Shown: positions 22,901 through 36,005, counted from the stretch's first letter. The stretch is DNA of 64,000 nucleotides from Brachionus manjavacas (GCA_019054805.1 JAHQIY010000002.1:5580001-5644000); one strand, 5' to 3'. The notes: a model not told the origin generated them from the letters alone. Made by a program: numbers and translations.

Positions 22901-23972
22901 ATAAATTATTTTATTAAAATTTTCTTTAAATAATTGCAGTTAATTAACAAAACTCGTTGTGTGAATTTTTTTAGTTTTGATCAGGTTTTATTTTTGGATT
23001 ATATTTTTTATTAAATAAATCTAAACAAAATTTTAATAATTTTCAAATGGAGGATAATGGAATTTAATTTAATTAATTATGCATTTGATGAATAATTTTT
23101 TTTTCCTTTTCAAAAATTTGTTCTTAAGGAGAGATTTTGGAAAAATTTTTTACTTAAAATTATGTATCTATCACATTTCGTTCGTCGTAAAAAGAATCAT
23201 TTGATAATTTTTCTTTTTTTAAATTAGACTTTTAGAATTCAAATATTTAAATCTATATAATTATTTGAATAAAAAGATAATTTAGTTTCGGAAAAATTAT
23301 ACTTTAAACTCTTCTATAAATTTTATGGATTACCATTATTATATTTAATTTTTTATCCCTTTGCATTTTTTTAATTAAATTGTTATAAGGAAAAACTTTA
23401 AATGATTTTTATATGATTAAGGATGATTTTATTTATCATATTACTACTTAAAAATTTTTGAAAAGCATCGAATTGTTATAATAAAGATGTATTGATAGAG
23501 CTAAAATTACTCTTAAATTCGAATTCTATTTTTACAGATATATTATGGATTTATAAAAAGAAAAATTAATTATTCAAAAAAATCAATTTTTGTCAAAAGA
23601 TTTTATTAAGTTCTAAATTATCATTTATTATTTCATTTTCAACAGGTAAAATTTTCGAACGAGCAACATGATATTTTGTTTTATTTTAGGTAATAATGAA
23701 ATTATTTATAAAGTATAGTAGATTTTGTGATATTAAAATGAAATGATATGTATCAATTTTTTTGTTAATTTAATTTATTTGATTTAGAGATTAATTTTGG
23801 AAAAATATTTAATAAAATTTTTTTGGAATAAAAATAATTTTAAATATAAAGAAAATGCATTGTCATAATTAAAAAAGAGATATTTTCAAGTATAATAAAG
23901 TTAAAATAACAAAAAAAAATTGAATAATAATTGATGGGAGGTTTCAAGAGCCAAGTTTTTTCATTATTCAAA
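22901..23972. other. intergenic, no gene seen
   Basis: Very A/T-rich DNA. No coding or repeat signal was recognised. Confidence 0.5.
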
Positions 23973-24230
23973 TTAGTTTTTTTGAATCTCATCAAAAAGT
24001 CTAACTCTACCAAATTGTTTTTTTAATTTAGAGTTTGGATTTTGTATTATGAGAGGCGTAATTGGAGAAATGTAATGTGAAGGTCTTTTTAACATCAAAG
24101 GAGTTGATGGCTGAATCAGACTTTGCTCGTGCATGTTTTGATTATTAAGTTTTTTTGAAGATTGCTTTTTAAATTTTAAACAAAAACTCAGTTTGGTTTT
24201 CTTGCAAAATTTAGCTACGAATTTGTTCAT
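23973..24230 (-). CDS. hypothetical 85-aa basic protein
   Basis: Open frame of 85 codons starting at an ATG. The first third is Lys/Phe/Cys-rich; the middle is proline-rich with two TP sites (QPSTPLMLKRP, SPITPLII), and the end is charged (FGRVRLFDEIQKN). There is no signal peptide or membrane helix. Composition is more like protein than the surrounding A/T-rich DNA, but I recognise no family and it may be a chance frame. Confidence 0.35.
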   Translation of the reverse strand: MNKFVAKFCKKTKLSFCLKFKKQSSKKLNNQNMHEQSLIQPSTPLMLKRPSHYISPITPLIIQNPNSKLKKQFGRVRLFDEIQKN

Positions 24231-25690
24231 TTTAACTTTTTTGAGTAAAACAGATTATTATATTATTTATTGAGGGAAATTTTTTTTTAAATACCACACA
24301 AAGACTCGTCTAACATCAAAAGAAACTTTTTCTGATTAAATGATTGAAATGATGTTTGAAAGATTTCAATTTATTGACACCTAATTCCATGCAGTTAAAT
24401 TACAAGCTAATTGGGACAACAACCAAAAAATGTTTGCCGAATTTTGTTTTCTTTGTTTGCCTTCAAATTAATGAGATAGTTTCCAAATTCTCCAAGATTA
24501 CTAATCTTTGAATTTAATTTAAAGAAATATATATTTAAACAAAAAAAACACCGACTACCATATTTTTAATTTAGTTTAGGTATTATTCTTTAGTTTTTAT
24601 TTAAAAAAAAAAATTATTGCTTTCCAGCTCTTTTTTACCTTATGTAATCAAGCTCATAGTTAAATACGAACATAATAAAAACTTGAAAAATTGATTTTGC
24701 AAGCTGCTAGTAATGTTTTACGCTCAAATAATGAATAATCAAAATTAATTAAAAGCAAGCCATAATTGCGTCACTTATTTTTAATATTGTTGAAAAAAAT
24801 AATCGATTGGAAATGTATAGATTTTTAGATTGAAAATAAATTAAAAACATGGCGATTTATTTTATGCGCCGCCTCTTTTTTTTTAATCTAGTTGATTTAA
24901 AATACAAAAAAATAAAAATTCGTTTAATATCTAAAAAAATTTCTATTTAAAAAAAGTTTTATGCTCGGTATAATTAAGAATGGTTAAATAAGACTTTTGA
25001 TAAAAATGGCGATGTTCTTCAGCTAACAAAGTAAAGCATTTTTTTTCGTTCTAAGCAAATATGTATACACCCTTTTAAAAGCTCTAAATAATACTATATT
25101 TTAGAAAAAATCTATACTGTTATTTAAATTTTTAATTTACAACCATTTTAAAAATGGATGGAATTGCTAATTTTTCAATTATCCTTGACTTGGAATATTT
25201 CCAAATTTTACTCAACAAATATTGCCGTGGAAAAGCATTTTGTTTCTACAATAGAATTATAATATTTTGATAGATGATAGACTTATTCCAATCACGATCA
25301 AGGCTAAATTAATACATTTTTTTTGGTATTTAAACATTTTTCTTCTAGTCAAATAAAAATCATTTTAAAATCATAAAAATAATTTAAGTACAATTTGGGA
25401 CCATATTTGCCTAGGTTAGATAAAATTTATTCCTAAAATCTTACATTCTTCAAATTATGCTAAAATATATATCGACAGGTGCCAAAGATACATTTTGTTG
25501 ACGGAACAGAAATTTTACGGTTAGAGTTACGCTCATTATTATGGTAATAATTCTTTTAGAAAAAAACAGAAAAATAATTTCCAATAAATAAAGTTGTTTA
25601 AATACTTTATGGCCATAATGACCAAAAACTGTCTCCTAAGAATTAAATAGTCTCTGCCTTAGAATCGATTAGCATCCAAAAATTACAAAC
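24231..25690. other. intergenic, no gene seen
   Basis: A/T-rich DNA without recognised features. Confidence 0.5.
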
Positions 25691-26039
25691 AATAATCAAT
25701 TTATTTTTATTTTTAAAAAATCATTAAAGATTAATTAAGATTTATTAACTTTAAGATGTTTTGTGATTGTTTTGGGGCTACCTAAGGGACAAAGCAGCCG
25801 AAATATGTCTTCAGATAAAGTAAATCACCATTCTGAAATTTTATAATAATAAATATTAGATTGAACTCAGTTTTATTTAAAATATTTTTTTTTATTATTT
25901 TAACAAAGGTTTGAAAATGAGGTCTAAAGTTTTCACATTAAGTGACCTAGGCTCTGTCTAAATTATTTTAAAATAATCTAAAAAAAGAATTGATACAAAA
26001 ATAAATTTGTAATATTGAAGTGGCTTTCAGGGCTCTAAT

Positions 26040-26430
26040 ATGAATTAAAAGTATTAGCTTAAGAATTCATTAATTTCAAAAAATTAAAATCTACAATGAT
26101 TGTTTTATTTTAAATTTGATAAAGATCAATTAATTTTTTATGTTTTGTGCTTGTTTTCGAGGCTACCTAATGAACAAAGCGACCAAATTAATGTCTCACA
26201 ATAAATTAATACTAATAGTTTAAGAATTCATTAATTTCAGAAAATTAAAATCTACAATGATTGTTTTATTTTAAATTTAATAAAGATCAATTAATTTTTT
26301 ATGTTTTGTGCTTGTTTTCGGGGCTACCTAAAGGACATAGCGACTAAAAAATTGACTCGCTATGAATCAAAAGTGTTAGCTTAAGAATTCATTAATTTCA
26401 GAAAATTAAAATCTACAATGATTTTTTTGT
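26040..26430 (+). repeat. tandem repeat, period about 162 bp
   Basis: About 2.4 units. Each contains TTAAGAATTCATTAATTTCA (near 26058, 26220, 26382) and ATGTTTTGTGCTTGTTTTCG followed by GGCTACCTAA (near 26162, 26324). A more diverged unit with TTTGGGGCTACCTAAGG lies near 25775. This is a local satellite-like array. Confidence 0.8.
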
Positions 26431-26481
26431 TTAAAGTAGCAACCAAAAGATTGTTTATTTGTTGAATAAACTTGAAATTAA

Positions 26482-27030
26482 TCAGCAATCGATCATGCTT
26501 TTCACCTCTAATTCATCATGATTTTGTTCCATATTTTATATAAAACTCAAACAACATGAAGCTTATAGTAAAAAATCGTTCTTAAAACTTTTTTTATACG
26601 CAAAATCAATTGTATTTGTATATCTCTTAAGAGTGAAGAGCTTTAATCTATGCGAAACTAAAATAAAAAGTGATTGACATATAAGTTCATTATCATATAT
26701 TATTTTATTTTTTTATTTCAAGTTTTTTTTGCTTAAAAAAGGGTTAAAATTCCTGTCAGTTACTAATCATGTTTTTCACCTCTAGTTCGACATGATTTTG
26801 TTTCATATTTAAAGCAGAATTGACTGCAGATGGAACATTTGAGCTTTCAAAATAAGAAAGATTTATATCGTTGTTAATTTATTTCTAAAGATTCCATTGC
26901 CAGACACAGCTTTTTGACCGCTTTATTATTTATTCTAAATATACAAGATACAAACACTAAATTACAACAATCAGCAATTGATCATGCTTTTCACCTCCGA
27001 TTTGTCATGACTATTGTTCTATTTTTAATA
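26482..27030 (+). repeat. three dispersed copies of a 55-60 bp motif
   Basis: Copies at about 26482-26540, 26757-26810 and 26971-27030 share ATCATG(C/T)TTTTCACCTC, then a short variable part and CATGA, a T-rich bit, and TTGTT..AT. ATCATG and CATGAT make the unit partly palindromic. They lie 0.6-1.1 kb upstream of the GPCPD1 start. They may be transposon remnants or regulatory repeats. Confidence 0.6.
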
Positions 27031-27476
27031 TAAAAAACGCAGTTTTTGTTTATTATAGAAAAAGAAATTTTTAGCGAGACCAGCAAAAAATGAAAGGGTG
27101 TATGTCGAGAGGAAATTTTTCACCAAGCTAATTTTGCTAATCAACCCAACCTTTTTTCCCAAGCATAGACTTTGAAGCTCACTCGACAAATTCGTGACGC
27201 ATCTGCACCCTCTCAAGCTAAGCAAGTGAACAAAATGAGCGACACAGCAACAAAAAATCGATAAGAAAAAATGGCTCTCAAAATCCAGGTTAATAGAAAG
27301 AAATGCATTAAATTAGCATAAGTGTTCAACTCAGAGAGTCTAGGTGCATTGGCCCCAAGTGATAGCTAAATTACGACATAGCTTAAATTTTCTGAATGTT
27401 ATGTAATTTTGAAGTGCTAGACTTAAAATATTATCGTAATAAATTATGAATTGTAGGGATGATTTTCGAATCGTCT

Positions 27477-27514
27477 CTAGAGAGAGAAAAGAGAGAAAGA
27501 GAGAAAGAGAGAGT
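27477..27514 (+). repeat. GA-rich simple repeat
   Basis: A run of GAGA units with AAAGAGA variants about 115 bp upstream of the GPCPD1 start codon. It could act as a GAGA-type promoter element; position is the only evidence. Confidence 0.6.
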
Positions 27515-27627
27515 GCTCGTTTGGGAGGGGAAGTTAATAAGCTTAAGATTCAAGCATTAGCTGCTTGCATAAATACTTGGAATTGTGGGCAAATTATTAA
27601 AATTTGAAAAATTAATTTAGATAAAAA

Positions 27628-29913
27628 ATGATTGTTAAATTTCAGCTAAGCTTCGGTCTTGACGATGCCCAGACCAACTTTAACATATACAAAGATAGCG
27701 TATACATTTGCGGCTCGTCCAAAGCGCTAGGATCTTGGGATCTGCGCAAGGCGGTCGAGCTCAAGTCCAAGGTGGCGGACGCTTGCAGCGAGAACTGCTC
27801 GCTCTCTCTGTCATCACTGTCGCTCTCTTCCAATTCTTCATGCGAAGTTTATGTGGAAAATTTGTAAGTTAATTAGCTAAAAACGGTCTTATTAGGACCT
27901 AAACAACCATTTTTACACACAGGCCAAGTAGTGTGCTTGAGTTCGAGGCGACCATCGATTTGAACGAGTCTTTCGAGGCCCTGGTAGCCGATTCTGTTGA
28001 ATACAAGTACTTTATTGCGCAGAAGATGTCTAATCAAAAGGACACACGAGTGTTCCTCAAGCAGATTGAATACAACCCGAGAAAGCTCGAGTTGACCAAC
28101 TCTTCATTGTTGTGCCATCAAGTGGTGGACAAGTGGCCTTTGGTCGGTGCAGACAATAAGCCGACTAGAATCGACCATGGCTGGTTGTTGAATGGCGAAA
28201 ACGAGGTCCAATTCCATTTTTTCAAGCATCCTCTCCAATTGTGGCATGTAGAGCCGAAGAGTTTGTGCTATGACATTGTGCCATGGAAAGCCAGCAACGG
28301 TCTCCACGAGCTCAAAGACTTCTGTGTCCACAGCTCTGTAAGATTTGGATCAAAACTTATTGTTTATATTTTGTCAATTTTTTTTTATTAAATTAAGGAT
28401 TTTGACGAAAACCAAATTGTAAATGACAAAAAGACCAAATTCAATGCATTTAATTGTGCTGGTGTGTACTCGACGTACAAAATTCGCACCTATGAGGCCT
28501 TGTCTGATTTGGTGAGTGAAAAAATAAAAAAGAGACAAAAATTTGTAAAATATTTATTTTTTTCGCATCTAGTTGTTTCAAGTGAATGTGTATGAAATTG
28601 ACGAGCTTGGCAAGCCTAGCGATAAATACTTGGCCACTGGATATTTTAAGATAAACCGATCAGTAATAGAAAGCTCTGTAATGGAAATGGACTTGTCAAT
28701 GCTAAATTCAAATCAAATAGTCGGAAGCTTGAAGTCTGAAGTTCTGCTTATAACTTCACTCAACGAAGACTCTAATTACAAGATTAGAAAAAATTATAAC
28801 TATCACTTCAATCGATCTTGTATACCTATTGGACACAGAGGTATGGGCAAAACATTTGACGCTGGTACACTGCCAGGAACAGAGTTAGTTTTTAAAAAAA
28901 CAAAAAAAATTTTCAAAGCTTTGTTCACTTTGCACTAAGCTGAACATGGCACTTGAAAACTAGAAAAATATCACCCAACTAATTAACTAAACAAATTTTC
29001 TTTTTAGGTATGTAGAAAACACAATTGACTCGTTCAGAGAGGCGTACAATCGTGGCGCTCAAATGGTCGAGTTTGATGTAGTATTGACCAAAGACAACAT
29101 TCCCATAGTGTATCATGACTTCATGTTTTGTATTGATCGATTGGCCGAGACCAGCTCGAGCAAGTACTTGAGCATTGGTGTAAATCAGCTCACCTATGAT
29201 GAGGTCAAGCAAAGTCGCGTTTTTTCACAAAAGATCCTGAAAAATGCTGAAATGACCGACGAACTGCAGCACTTTTTCACCAGCAAATTCATGTTTCCCA
29301 CACTCAAAGAGATGTGCACCCAGTTGGACCCCAAATTGGGATTCAATGTTGAAATTAAGTATCCGCTGGATCTTGAGGATGGCTCGCATGAAATAAGCAA
29401 TCACCTAAAATGGCTCAACCGCAACCAGTACGTTGATCGCATTCTCCAGGAATTGTACGACTGCTGTCAAGATGAACAACGATGTGTCATCATAAGCACT
29501 TTTGATCCCAATTTGTGTTCAATGTAAAATTAAAAGATTACTTTTAAATAATTTATTAGAAAATAAAATAAATTTTTTTTAGAATCAGAATGAAGCAAAA
29601 TAAATTTCCAGTGCTATTTTTGACGAACGGAGTGACAAACAAATGGGTGCCATACAAAGATGCGCGCTGCAAAAATACTCAGCGATCATTTAGCTTTGCC
29701 CGAGCTGAATCATTGCACGGAATAGTTGCCCATGCCGAAGAGCTAACCAGAGACATGCACATAATAAACTTGTTGTTTTCGCACACTGAGAAAACAGCCA
29801 ACTTTCTGGCGTACTCGTGGGGCGATGATCTAAACGACTTGGACAAGCGGCAACAACTGACTCAGCTTGGCATCAACGGAATTATTTACGACAGAATTAA
29901 TGAATCTTTCTAA
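27628..29913 (+). CDS. GPCPD1: glycerophosphocholine phosphodiesterase GPCPD1
   Basis: Hydrolyses glycerophosphocholine to glycerol-3-phosphate and choline; cytosolic. Exons: 27628-27863, 27923-28337, 28398-28511, 28573-28883, 29008-29523, 29583-29913; all frames agree; 640 aa, close to the human 672. The N terminus is a CBM20 starch-binding-type domain (VYICGSSKALGSWDLRKAV, about 26-44). The GDPD domain starts about residue 340: GHRGMGKTF (H343), ENTIDSFREA, VEFDVVLTKD, PIVYHDF (H395), FNVEIKYP, VIISTFDPNLC and LGINGIIYDRI at the end. These contain the two catalytic histidines and the acidic metal ligands of the family. Exon 4 uses a weaker donor (GA|GTTAGT). The first exon carries an unusual Ser/Leu run (SLSLSSLSLSSNSS) inside the CBM20 fold, probably an exposed loop. 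Confidence 0.95.
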
Positions 29914-32900
29914 GATTTTTTTGTTGTGTCTAGGATCAAATAGTGTTTATTTAAGGAAAAAAAATGTGTATTAATTAATTGTCTGGCATTACTTAGGCAC
30001 TCGATGGAATATTTATCTAAAATTGATTCTTTTAAACGCGTGAATAGACTTTATTTATTGCTGGACTATATAAATAAAATTTTTTATTCGAAGCCGGCCC
30101 GGTACTTACAGTTATTCACTTGGGAATCAATTTTTTTTCAAATATTTTATTTTTTATTCTTATTTTAATCACCGAAAATTTCCTTCTTTCCTGATTAACA
30201 TGTATCATAAGATAACCAATTTTTTTCATTGTTTATCACCACAAAAAAATACAAAAAATGAATTTATTTGTTTGGCTCATAATTTTGAAATGTTTAAAAA
30301 ATGAAATTAAAAAATTATTTAATAAAAATTATGACAAAATTTTAACAATTAATAAATAAGGAGACTTTTTTCAATTGTATGTACGTGCTTGTATTGGATT
30401 TCTAAACGAATGTTTTTTTTAGATAAATTAAAATTCGAAATATAAAAAAAAATAAAAAGTTTAACAATATCGAGATTAGTTCTGCAAGAGTTGTATTTTC
30501 ATAATAAAGAAAAAAAAACTAATCACTTTTATTAAGAGTGATTTCTTTTGGAGTTTAAGAAAAATTTTCACTTTTTCTATCCGATGATTATACTGGTAGG
30601 TATTTTGATTATTCTTTAGATTAAGTTCTAAATCTTTATTGTTAAGATAAATCAATCAATTTTTGGCGTTTCTTGAAGGATAAAAGAAGAAAATGAAGAA
30701 GTCGGTGAAGCGAAAATATTTAATTCGAAAGCAAAAATTATCTGAGAGGAACTAAAAAATAAATGAAGCAAACCTTGAAAAAAATTTATCTAAATTTTAT
30801 CAGAACAAAATATCATAAATTCGATTTGAAGTTACTCAAAATTGCATAGATAGCATCGAAATAATTTTGGAAAATCATAGTTCTAAATTTTTGGTTGAAA
30901 AATCATATACAAATCTTTTGATGATTATCCAATTTGTGTTTATGGTTTCAGCTTTGTAATCACATCCAAATATCGGTATAGATTGATATTTAGTTTTTAA
31001 ACAAGTCGTTTGGAGCAGTCTTTCTCTGTGAAGATTTGATTAAAATAGGACAAAAGTTGACAATAGTTCTACTGTGAATAGAACGCTGTTTTGAGCTACC
31101 AAAATCTAGTGAATTTTTTAGGTTATTTTTGTTACTCGTGGAGGCTTTGAAAAGACTATGGGCTAAAAATTTACAATTTGCTGATTCTAATTGATTGAAG
31201 TTAGATACAAATTTTTTCAAAATATGATTAATTAAAGGTTTAAATATTTTTATTTAAAAACTTAATTCTACCTTAATCAAAACAAGAAAAAATGTGCTAA
31301 TTTTTTTTCAAAGGTAAAAAAGCATAATTAAAATACAAGATTCAAAAACAAACAAAACGATCGACTATGTATCTAAGTCTTCAAATAACTCATCAAATTT
31401 TATAAAAATTTTTACAGATTAATTATATTTTAATTTTTAAAAATAAATAAATGAAAAAAACTAACTTCTTTTTAAAATATCATGTTCCAAATTGGTCAAA
31501 TATCAAATTGGCTTAAGTCAAATTTAAATTCATTTTTCCTTTAAAAAATTAAAGAAATAACCAGCATTTATTGATTTTTGATGATTTGACTTTTAATTTT
31601 TGTTGATAATTAAATGAAGATGAAATAATTTTAATTTATAAAATATAAGAAGAAAAACTTTTAAATTATTTTTTGAAATTAACCAACAGAACCAAAAATT
31701 CTTCTATTCGATTTTTCAATTAAAAATATTTCTCATCTCTCAAAAAATTAAAAAAATTAAAAGTGTTTAAAGATTGACTCTTGTATTTTAAATTTATTAG
31801 ATATAATTTGGAAACCATTATTATAATATAGAAAAATGTTAACAAATTAACAATTGATATTTTGAATCACATATTTTTACTTAATATATAAATCACGATG
31901 CCTAATAAGTCAATTTTTGTCTTTAAATTTTTAGATTTAGAAATACGAAGCTCAATAAATATCTTCATTTTTACTACCATTTTAGCTACACTAATAAAGT
32001 CATATAGTGCAAATATTATTTTAACGTAATTTTACGTAATATTACTCATGACTTGGTAAGATTAGATAATCATGCATTTAACTTAGTTTGTAAAAAATGT
32101 AATTTTACCAAATCTGACGTAATTTTACTTAATTTCCTGGAATCGCAGAAAATGCTTAGATTGAAGAAAAAGTGCGTTTTTTAGCTTTTTTGGTTATTTT
32201 AATGATTATTAGAATAAGCATGAGATAGATTAAATAGAAAGATGAAAAAAATAAGAGTTTGAATTGTTAGAAAATGGAATATTAAGTAATATTTGGTAAA
32301 TAATTTTAATTCTAAATTATTAACAAAAATTCAATGATCTTAACTATTTGACAAATTCAGAAACAACATGTGTGAGCAGTATTCATTAACCTTTTAGGAT
32401 TTTTTCTAATCTAATCATCTTATTTTTATAAAGCTCTTTTGCTACTTCGCTTAGTAACCACTCTAGTTGCATTATCGGAGGAGGCTAAAGGATTGTCAAT
32501 TGATTTTCTATGGCCTGAATTTTTTCAATTAATAAAAATAAAGATAAATTTAACTTGACTTTTTTTTTTTCCTTATTCACTCCTTGTGGAGCATTGGGTC
32601 ATAATATAAATTTGGTTAATAAGAAATCTTCGAGCGGCTAGATTTTGTGTGATAGGTAAATTAATATCATTTCGTTTCACTAATCGAAATACAAATATCT
32701 GCTATTGTATTTTAAATTTAATTGTTTTAATTTTTCTAAATAAAATAACTTAAAAAGACGACCTTCAATTTTAAATTCTAGGAAATTAAAGTTCCTTAGT
32801 TGTCCTGATAAAAAGATCAAAATAACTTACATAATGTTCTATTTTTGTAATTTTTATTTCACAAAAAACTGTTTTAAAAATAAATCTTTAATTAAGATCT

Positions 32901-32982
32901 AACTTTAATTAATTCTATAAATAATTAAAAAATCAGATATAAATATGCCATAGTTCACCAGCAATCTCAAGAAAATATCAAC
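29914..32982. other. long intergenic stretch, probable old repeat debris
   Basis: A polyadenylation-type AATAAA lies near 30073. A 76-codon minus-strand frame at 30990-31220 (Ser/Asn/Lys-rich) resembles no family I know. Around 32440-32560 a less AT-rich block (TAACCACTCTAGTTGCATTA) with an AATAAAAATAAAG tail looks like a LINE 3' remnant. GTAATTTTAC is repeated near 32027, 32089 and 32120. No gene was recognised. Confidence 0.4.
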
Positions 32983-33517
32983 ATGCTTTATTTGATAATT
33001 ATAATATTTTTTTCGACAAATTTCCTCAAAACTCAAGCAGGTAAAATTAATATATGTTTTTTTGAGGAATCTTATTTTTTTTAAAGTGGTTTGCTATCGG
33101 GCTGAACAAATGAGAACTATGTCATGTCAAAATTCAGTTTTTCAACTATGTGAAACTTATGGAATTCAAAAAGCCTGTGATTACCAATTGCGTCGACCAA
33201 CATCTTGGAGACGTGGAATGAGTGTTCAAGAAGCGTGTAAAACAAATCAACCACCAGCTCGCTATACTGCTATTGGAACATTTCTAAGAGAAAATGAGCA
33301 TTATCCATTTACACACCGCTATCCCCATTTCCAACCTCATTCAGCGTTGTTCTTGGCATGTGGAGCCTGGAATTCTATCATAGTTTTGGACCAGCATACT
33401 GATAATAGAACATTTTCCGTATGGGGGACAAATGTTTTAATGGATAGAGGAAATGATGTCAGTGAATATAACTCAAGGATGTATTATACGATCGAGGGGT
33501 CTCAACGATATAACTAG
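32983..33517 (+). CDS. secreted protein resembling the bacterial BPSL0067 (NlpC/P60-like) family
   Basis: Exons 32983-33040 and 33087-33517, 46-bp intron; 162 aa. Residues 1-19 are a signal peptide (MLYLIIIIFFSTNFLKTQA). The mature part has six cysteines. From memory of the family pattern it matches BPSL0067 proteins: an N-terminal Cys patch (SCQNSVFQ), SWRRGMSV, then YTAIGTF..YP, HSALFL (the candidate catalytic His), IIVLDQ, and a C-terminal N..MYYTIEG. BPSL0067 proteins are mostly bacterial and are thought to be cysteine amidases of the NlpC/P60 superfamily. With a eukaryotic signal peptide and an intron, this would be a domesticated transferred gene, perhaps used against bacterial walls. 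That role is inference. Confidence 0.6.
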
Positions 33518-34500
33518 AATTTAATTTTAAATTTTTCATTCACCTTTTTTCAATAAAAATTTAGCTTTTATTTTCTAGCTTTGAATTGAGAAAAAAATTA
33601 GTTCCAGTATTTATTAAAAGCTTTTAGGCTAAGTGAAATCAAGAAAATAAAACTATAGAAAAGTGAATTAATTGAGACGAACAAAAGGTTTAATTTGAAT
33701 AAAAAAATATTTATTTCAAAAATCGATTTTATTTCCTGGATAATTTCAAAATTAATCTTGTTGAAAAATGCTGACGCACTTTTATTTTCAATTGTGCTAT
33801 GTAATAAGTTTTTATATTTAAAAGAATTTTTTTTCAATTTTTTTCAATTAGGTCGAGCTACATTAAATGCACACCACAAAATAGAAAATTTAAAAGTTCG
33901 AAAACTATGAATCACATTTTTTGGGATAAATTTGAAAGAAAATAATAATAAAATTTAAATTTAATCACTAAATGTAAGTAAGTACATTAGCTGAATAATG
34001 TCTAAGCGTCAAATATGGTCTGATCTTGAAAATAACTTTGAATTATTTTTCTAAAATTATAAAAAATCACGTTTCAGAATCATAATAATTTATTTCAAGT
34101 TTATTTCTAATTAGATAAATTCATTTTATTTCAATTGAATGTGAAACAAAGTCTAGAGACTTTGGAATTTGACTTTTTTAATCAATGAATTAATTTAGAA
34201 AACAAAAATCTTTTGATTAATTTCTTGTTTTAAATGCAAAAAGAAAGCTAGCAATCGCGTTTACTCGAGTGATCTAAATTAAGACCAAGCAAAAATAACC
34301 AAATATTCTTTAAATAACTATAATATTTTATTCCCTATAACAACATCAGTTTCAGAATTTATTTACTATCACAATTTTATTAATTATTATAATAAATAAA
34401 AAAAATTCTAGAAAATTCGGATAATATTTTCCCAAATTAATGAACAACATTTCTTTATTTTATTTTGTATAATAAATATTTTTTCTAATTTAGCTAAATA
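33518..34500. other. intergenic, no gene seen
   Basis: A/T-rich. A pyrimidine-rich TTTTTTCAATTAG at about 33838-33851 followed by an open stretch could be a splice acceptor of an unseen exon, but nothing confirms it. Confidence 0.4.
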
Positions 34501-36005
34501 ATGTCATCAACAATCGCACTAATTAGCTCTGCCGTGTTCGACACCCTACTCTATCCATTGAACCTGGTGTCCAATGGAACCGAATCGGTATCTAGCATCT
34601 ACGAGGCCATCTATTCAATGCAATTGGTAATACTGCGACAAAACATTGCTTACATATCCATTTGCCTCTATTTGCTCTGGTATATCAAAGCCTACCTTTC
34701 TGTAAGAATATAAAATTTGTCTTGTTAGACTTTTATTTGTTGACTTTTTTGTTTGACCAGAAAACAGACATCATTGCTAAAGAGGGCTCGCTTATGCACA
34801 AAATGCTGGACACATTCACAGCTGTTCACAGTGGTTACAGACCGACAATTTGGTGCTTTCCAGCAGCACTGAATACCATTGTTTTTGCTTTTATTCAGCG
34901 TTGCATTAAACAAGAATATGAAAGAGAAATTTTAAAAGCGGATGATGGCGGATTAATTGCCATCGACTGGGTGAATTTGAATGCACCCAAAAAAGTAATA
35001 CTCATCGTTTTTCCTGGCCTAACTGGATGCTCTAGAGATAATTATGTAACGCATTTAGTGGACAAGGCAGTCAAAGAGGGCTGTAGTGCAGTGGTTATGA
35101 ACTACCGAGGCATTGAAGTTGAACTAACAACGCCTAGGACCTACTGTGCTACGGACACCAGTGATTTGCACATGGTAGTCAATCATGTTCACAACAAATT
35201 TAAGGAACATAAAATTTTTGCCGTCGGTGTCAGCTTAGGGGGCATCAAACTTGGTGGTTATTTGGCAAAGCAGTACGAAGATTCCTTGATCTCTTTCGCC
35301 ATGATCGTGTCAGCTCCTATGAACACTATTTACTCATGTGAAGAATTGGAAAAGACTCATAATTTTTTTATGTTCAATATACATTTGAGTCGATCCCTAA
35401 GCAGATATTTTTCCAAGTAAAACCCTAGTTTAAATTTAGAAAAAAATTTAAAAGAAATCTATTTTAGATATCAGCATTTATTTGAAGCCGATCAGCGCTA
35501 TGATTGTGCCGCAATAGCTAGGGTATGATAGGTACAATAAGAAAAAAATTTTCTTAATTTTTGTTCTTTTAAATAGTGTAGCTCTTTGCGGGAATTTGAC
35601 ATCAGATTTGTGTGCAAGCAATTTGGCTACGCTTCTTGGCTCGACTATTACAAGGATGCATGTTTGGACGCCAAGATTCAGAATATAAAGGTTCCAACTA
35701 TTTTTTTGAACGCCGGCGATGACATGTTCAGTCCGGCAAGAGCTTTTCCGGTTGAAAAAATTAAACAAAATCCCTATACAGCCATGGTTTGGACCAAGTA
35801 TGGCGGACATATTTCATTTTGTGAAGGAATCATGCCTACTGGTTGCAATTATGTGTGTCGTTTGCTTAAAGAATATTTGCACTATGTTTTAAATGAGAGT
35901 AATGAAATCGAAAAATTGATCGAACTAGAGCGAAGTAGTTTAAAAATCTCAAGCGATTTAAGCGAAGAAACCGATGAAAAAGAACTAAAATTTACCTTGG
36001 AATGA
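34501..36005 (+). CDS. ABHD1/3-type alpha/beta hydrolase, membrane-anchored
   Basis: Predicted serine hydrolase acting on phospholipids or related esters. Exons: 34501-34701, 34761-35416, 35468-35522, 35577-36005; 446 aa. A transmembrane anchor lies about residues 49-67 (NIAYISICLYLLWYIKAYL). Family landmarks follow in order: VHSGYRPTIWCFPAALNT, VFPGLTGCSRDNYV (oxyanion region), VVMNYRGIEV, the nucleophile elbow GVSLGG (S225), SLREFDIRF, FLNAGDDMFSP (D352 or D353) and YGGHISFCEG (H382). The Ser-Asp-His triad is complete. The family usually has 400-430 residues. The C terminus is acidic. Mammalian ABHD3 cleaves medium-chain phosphatidylcholine; whether this one does so is unknown. ABHD1, 3 and 15 are close relatives and I cannot separate them. 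Confidence 0.9.

Noticed and set aside
26040-27030. Repeats considered as a CRISPR array
   Set aside because: Unit length of 162 bp, irregular spacing of the 55-bp motif and clear animal context; no spacers or cas genes.
33598-33910. Overlapping 79- and 71-codon frames on both strands
   Set aside because: Phe/Lys/Ile/Asn composition typical of chance frames in AT-rich DNA.
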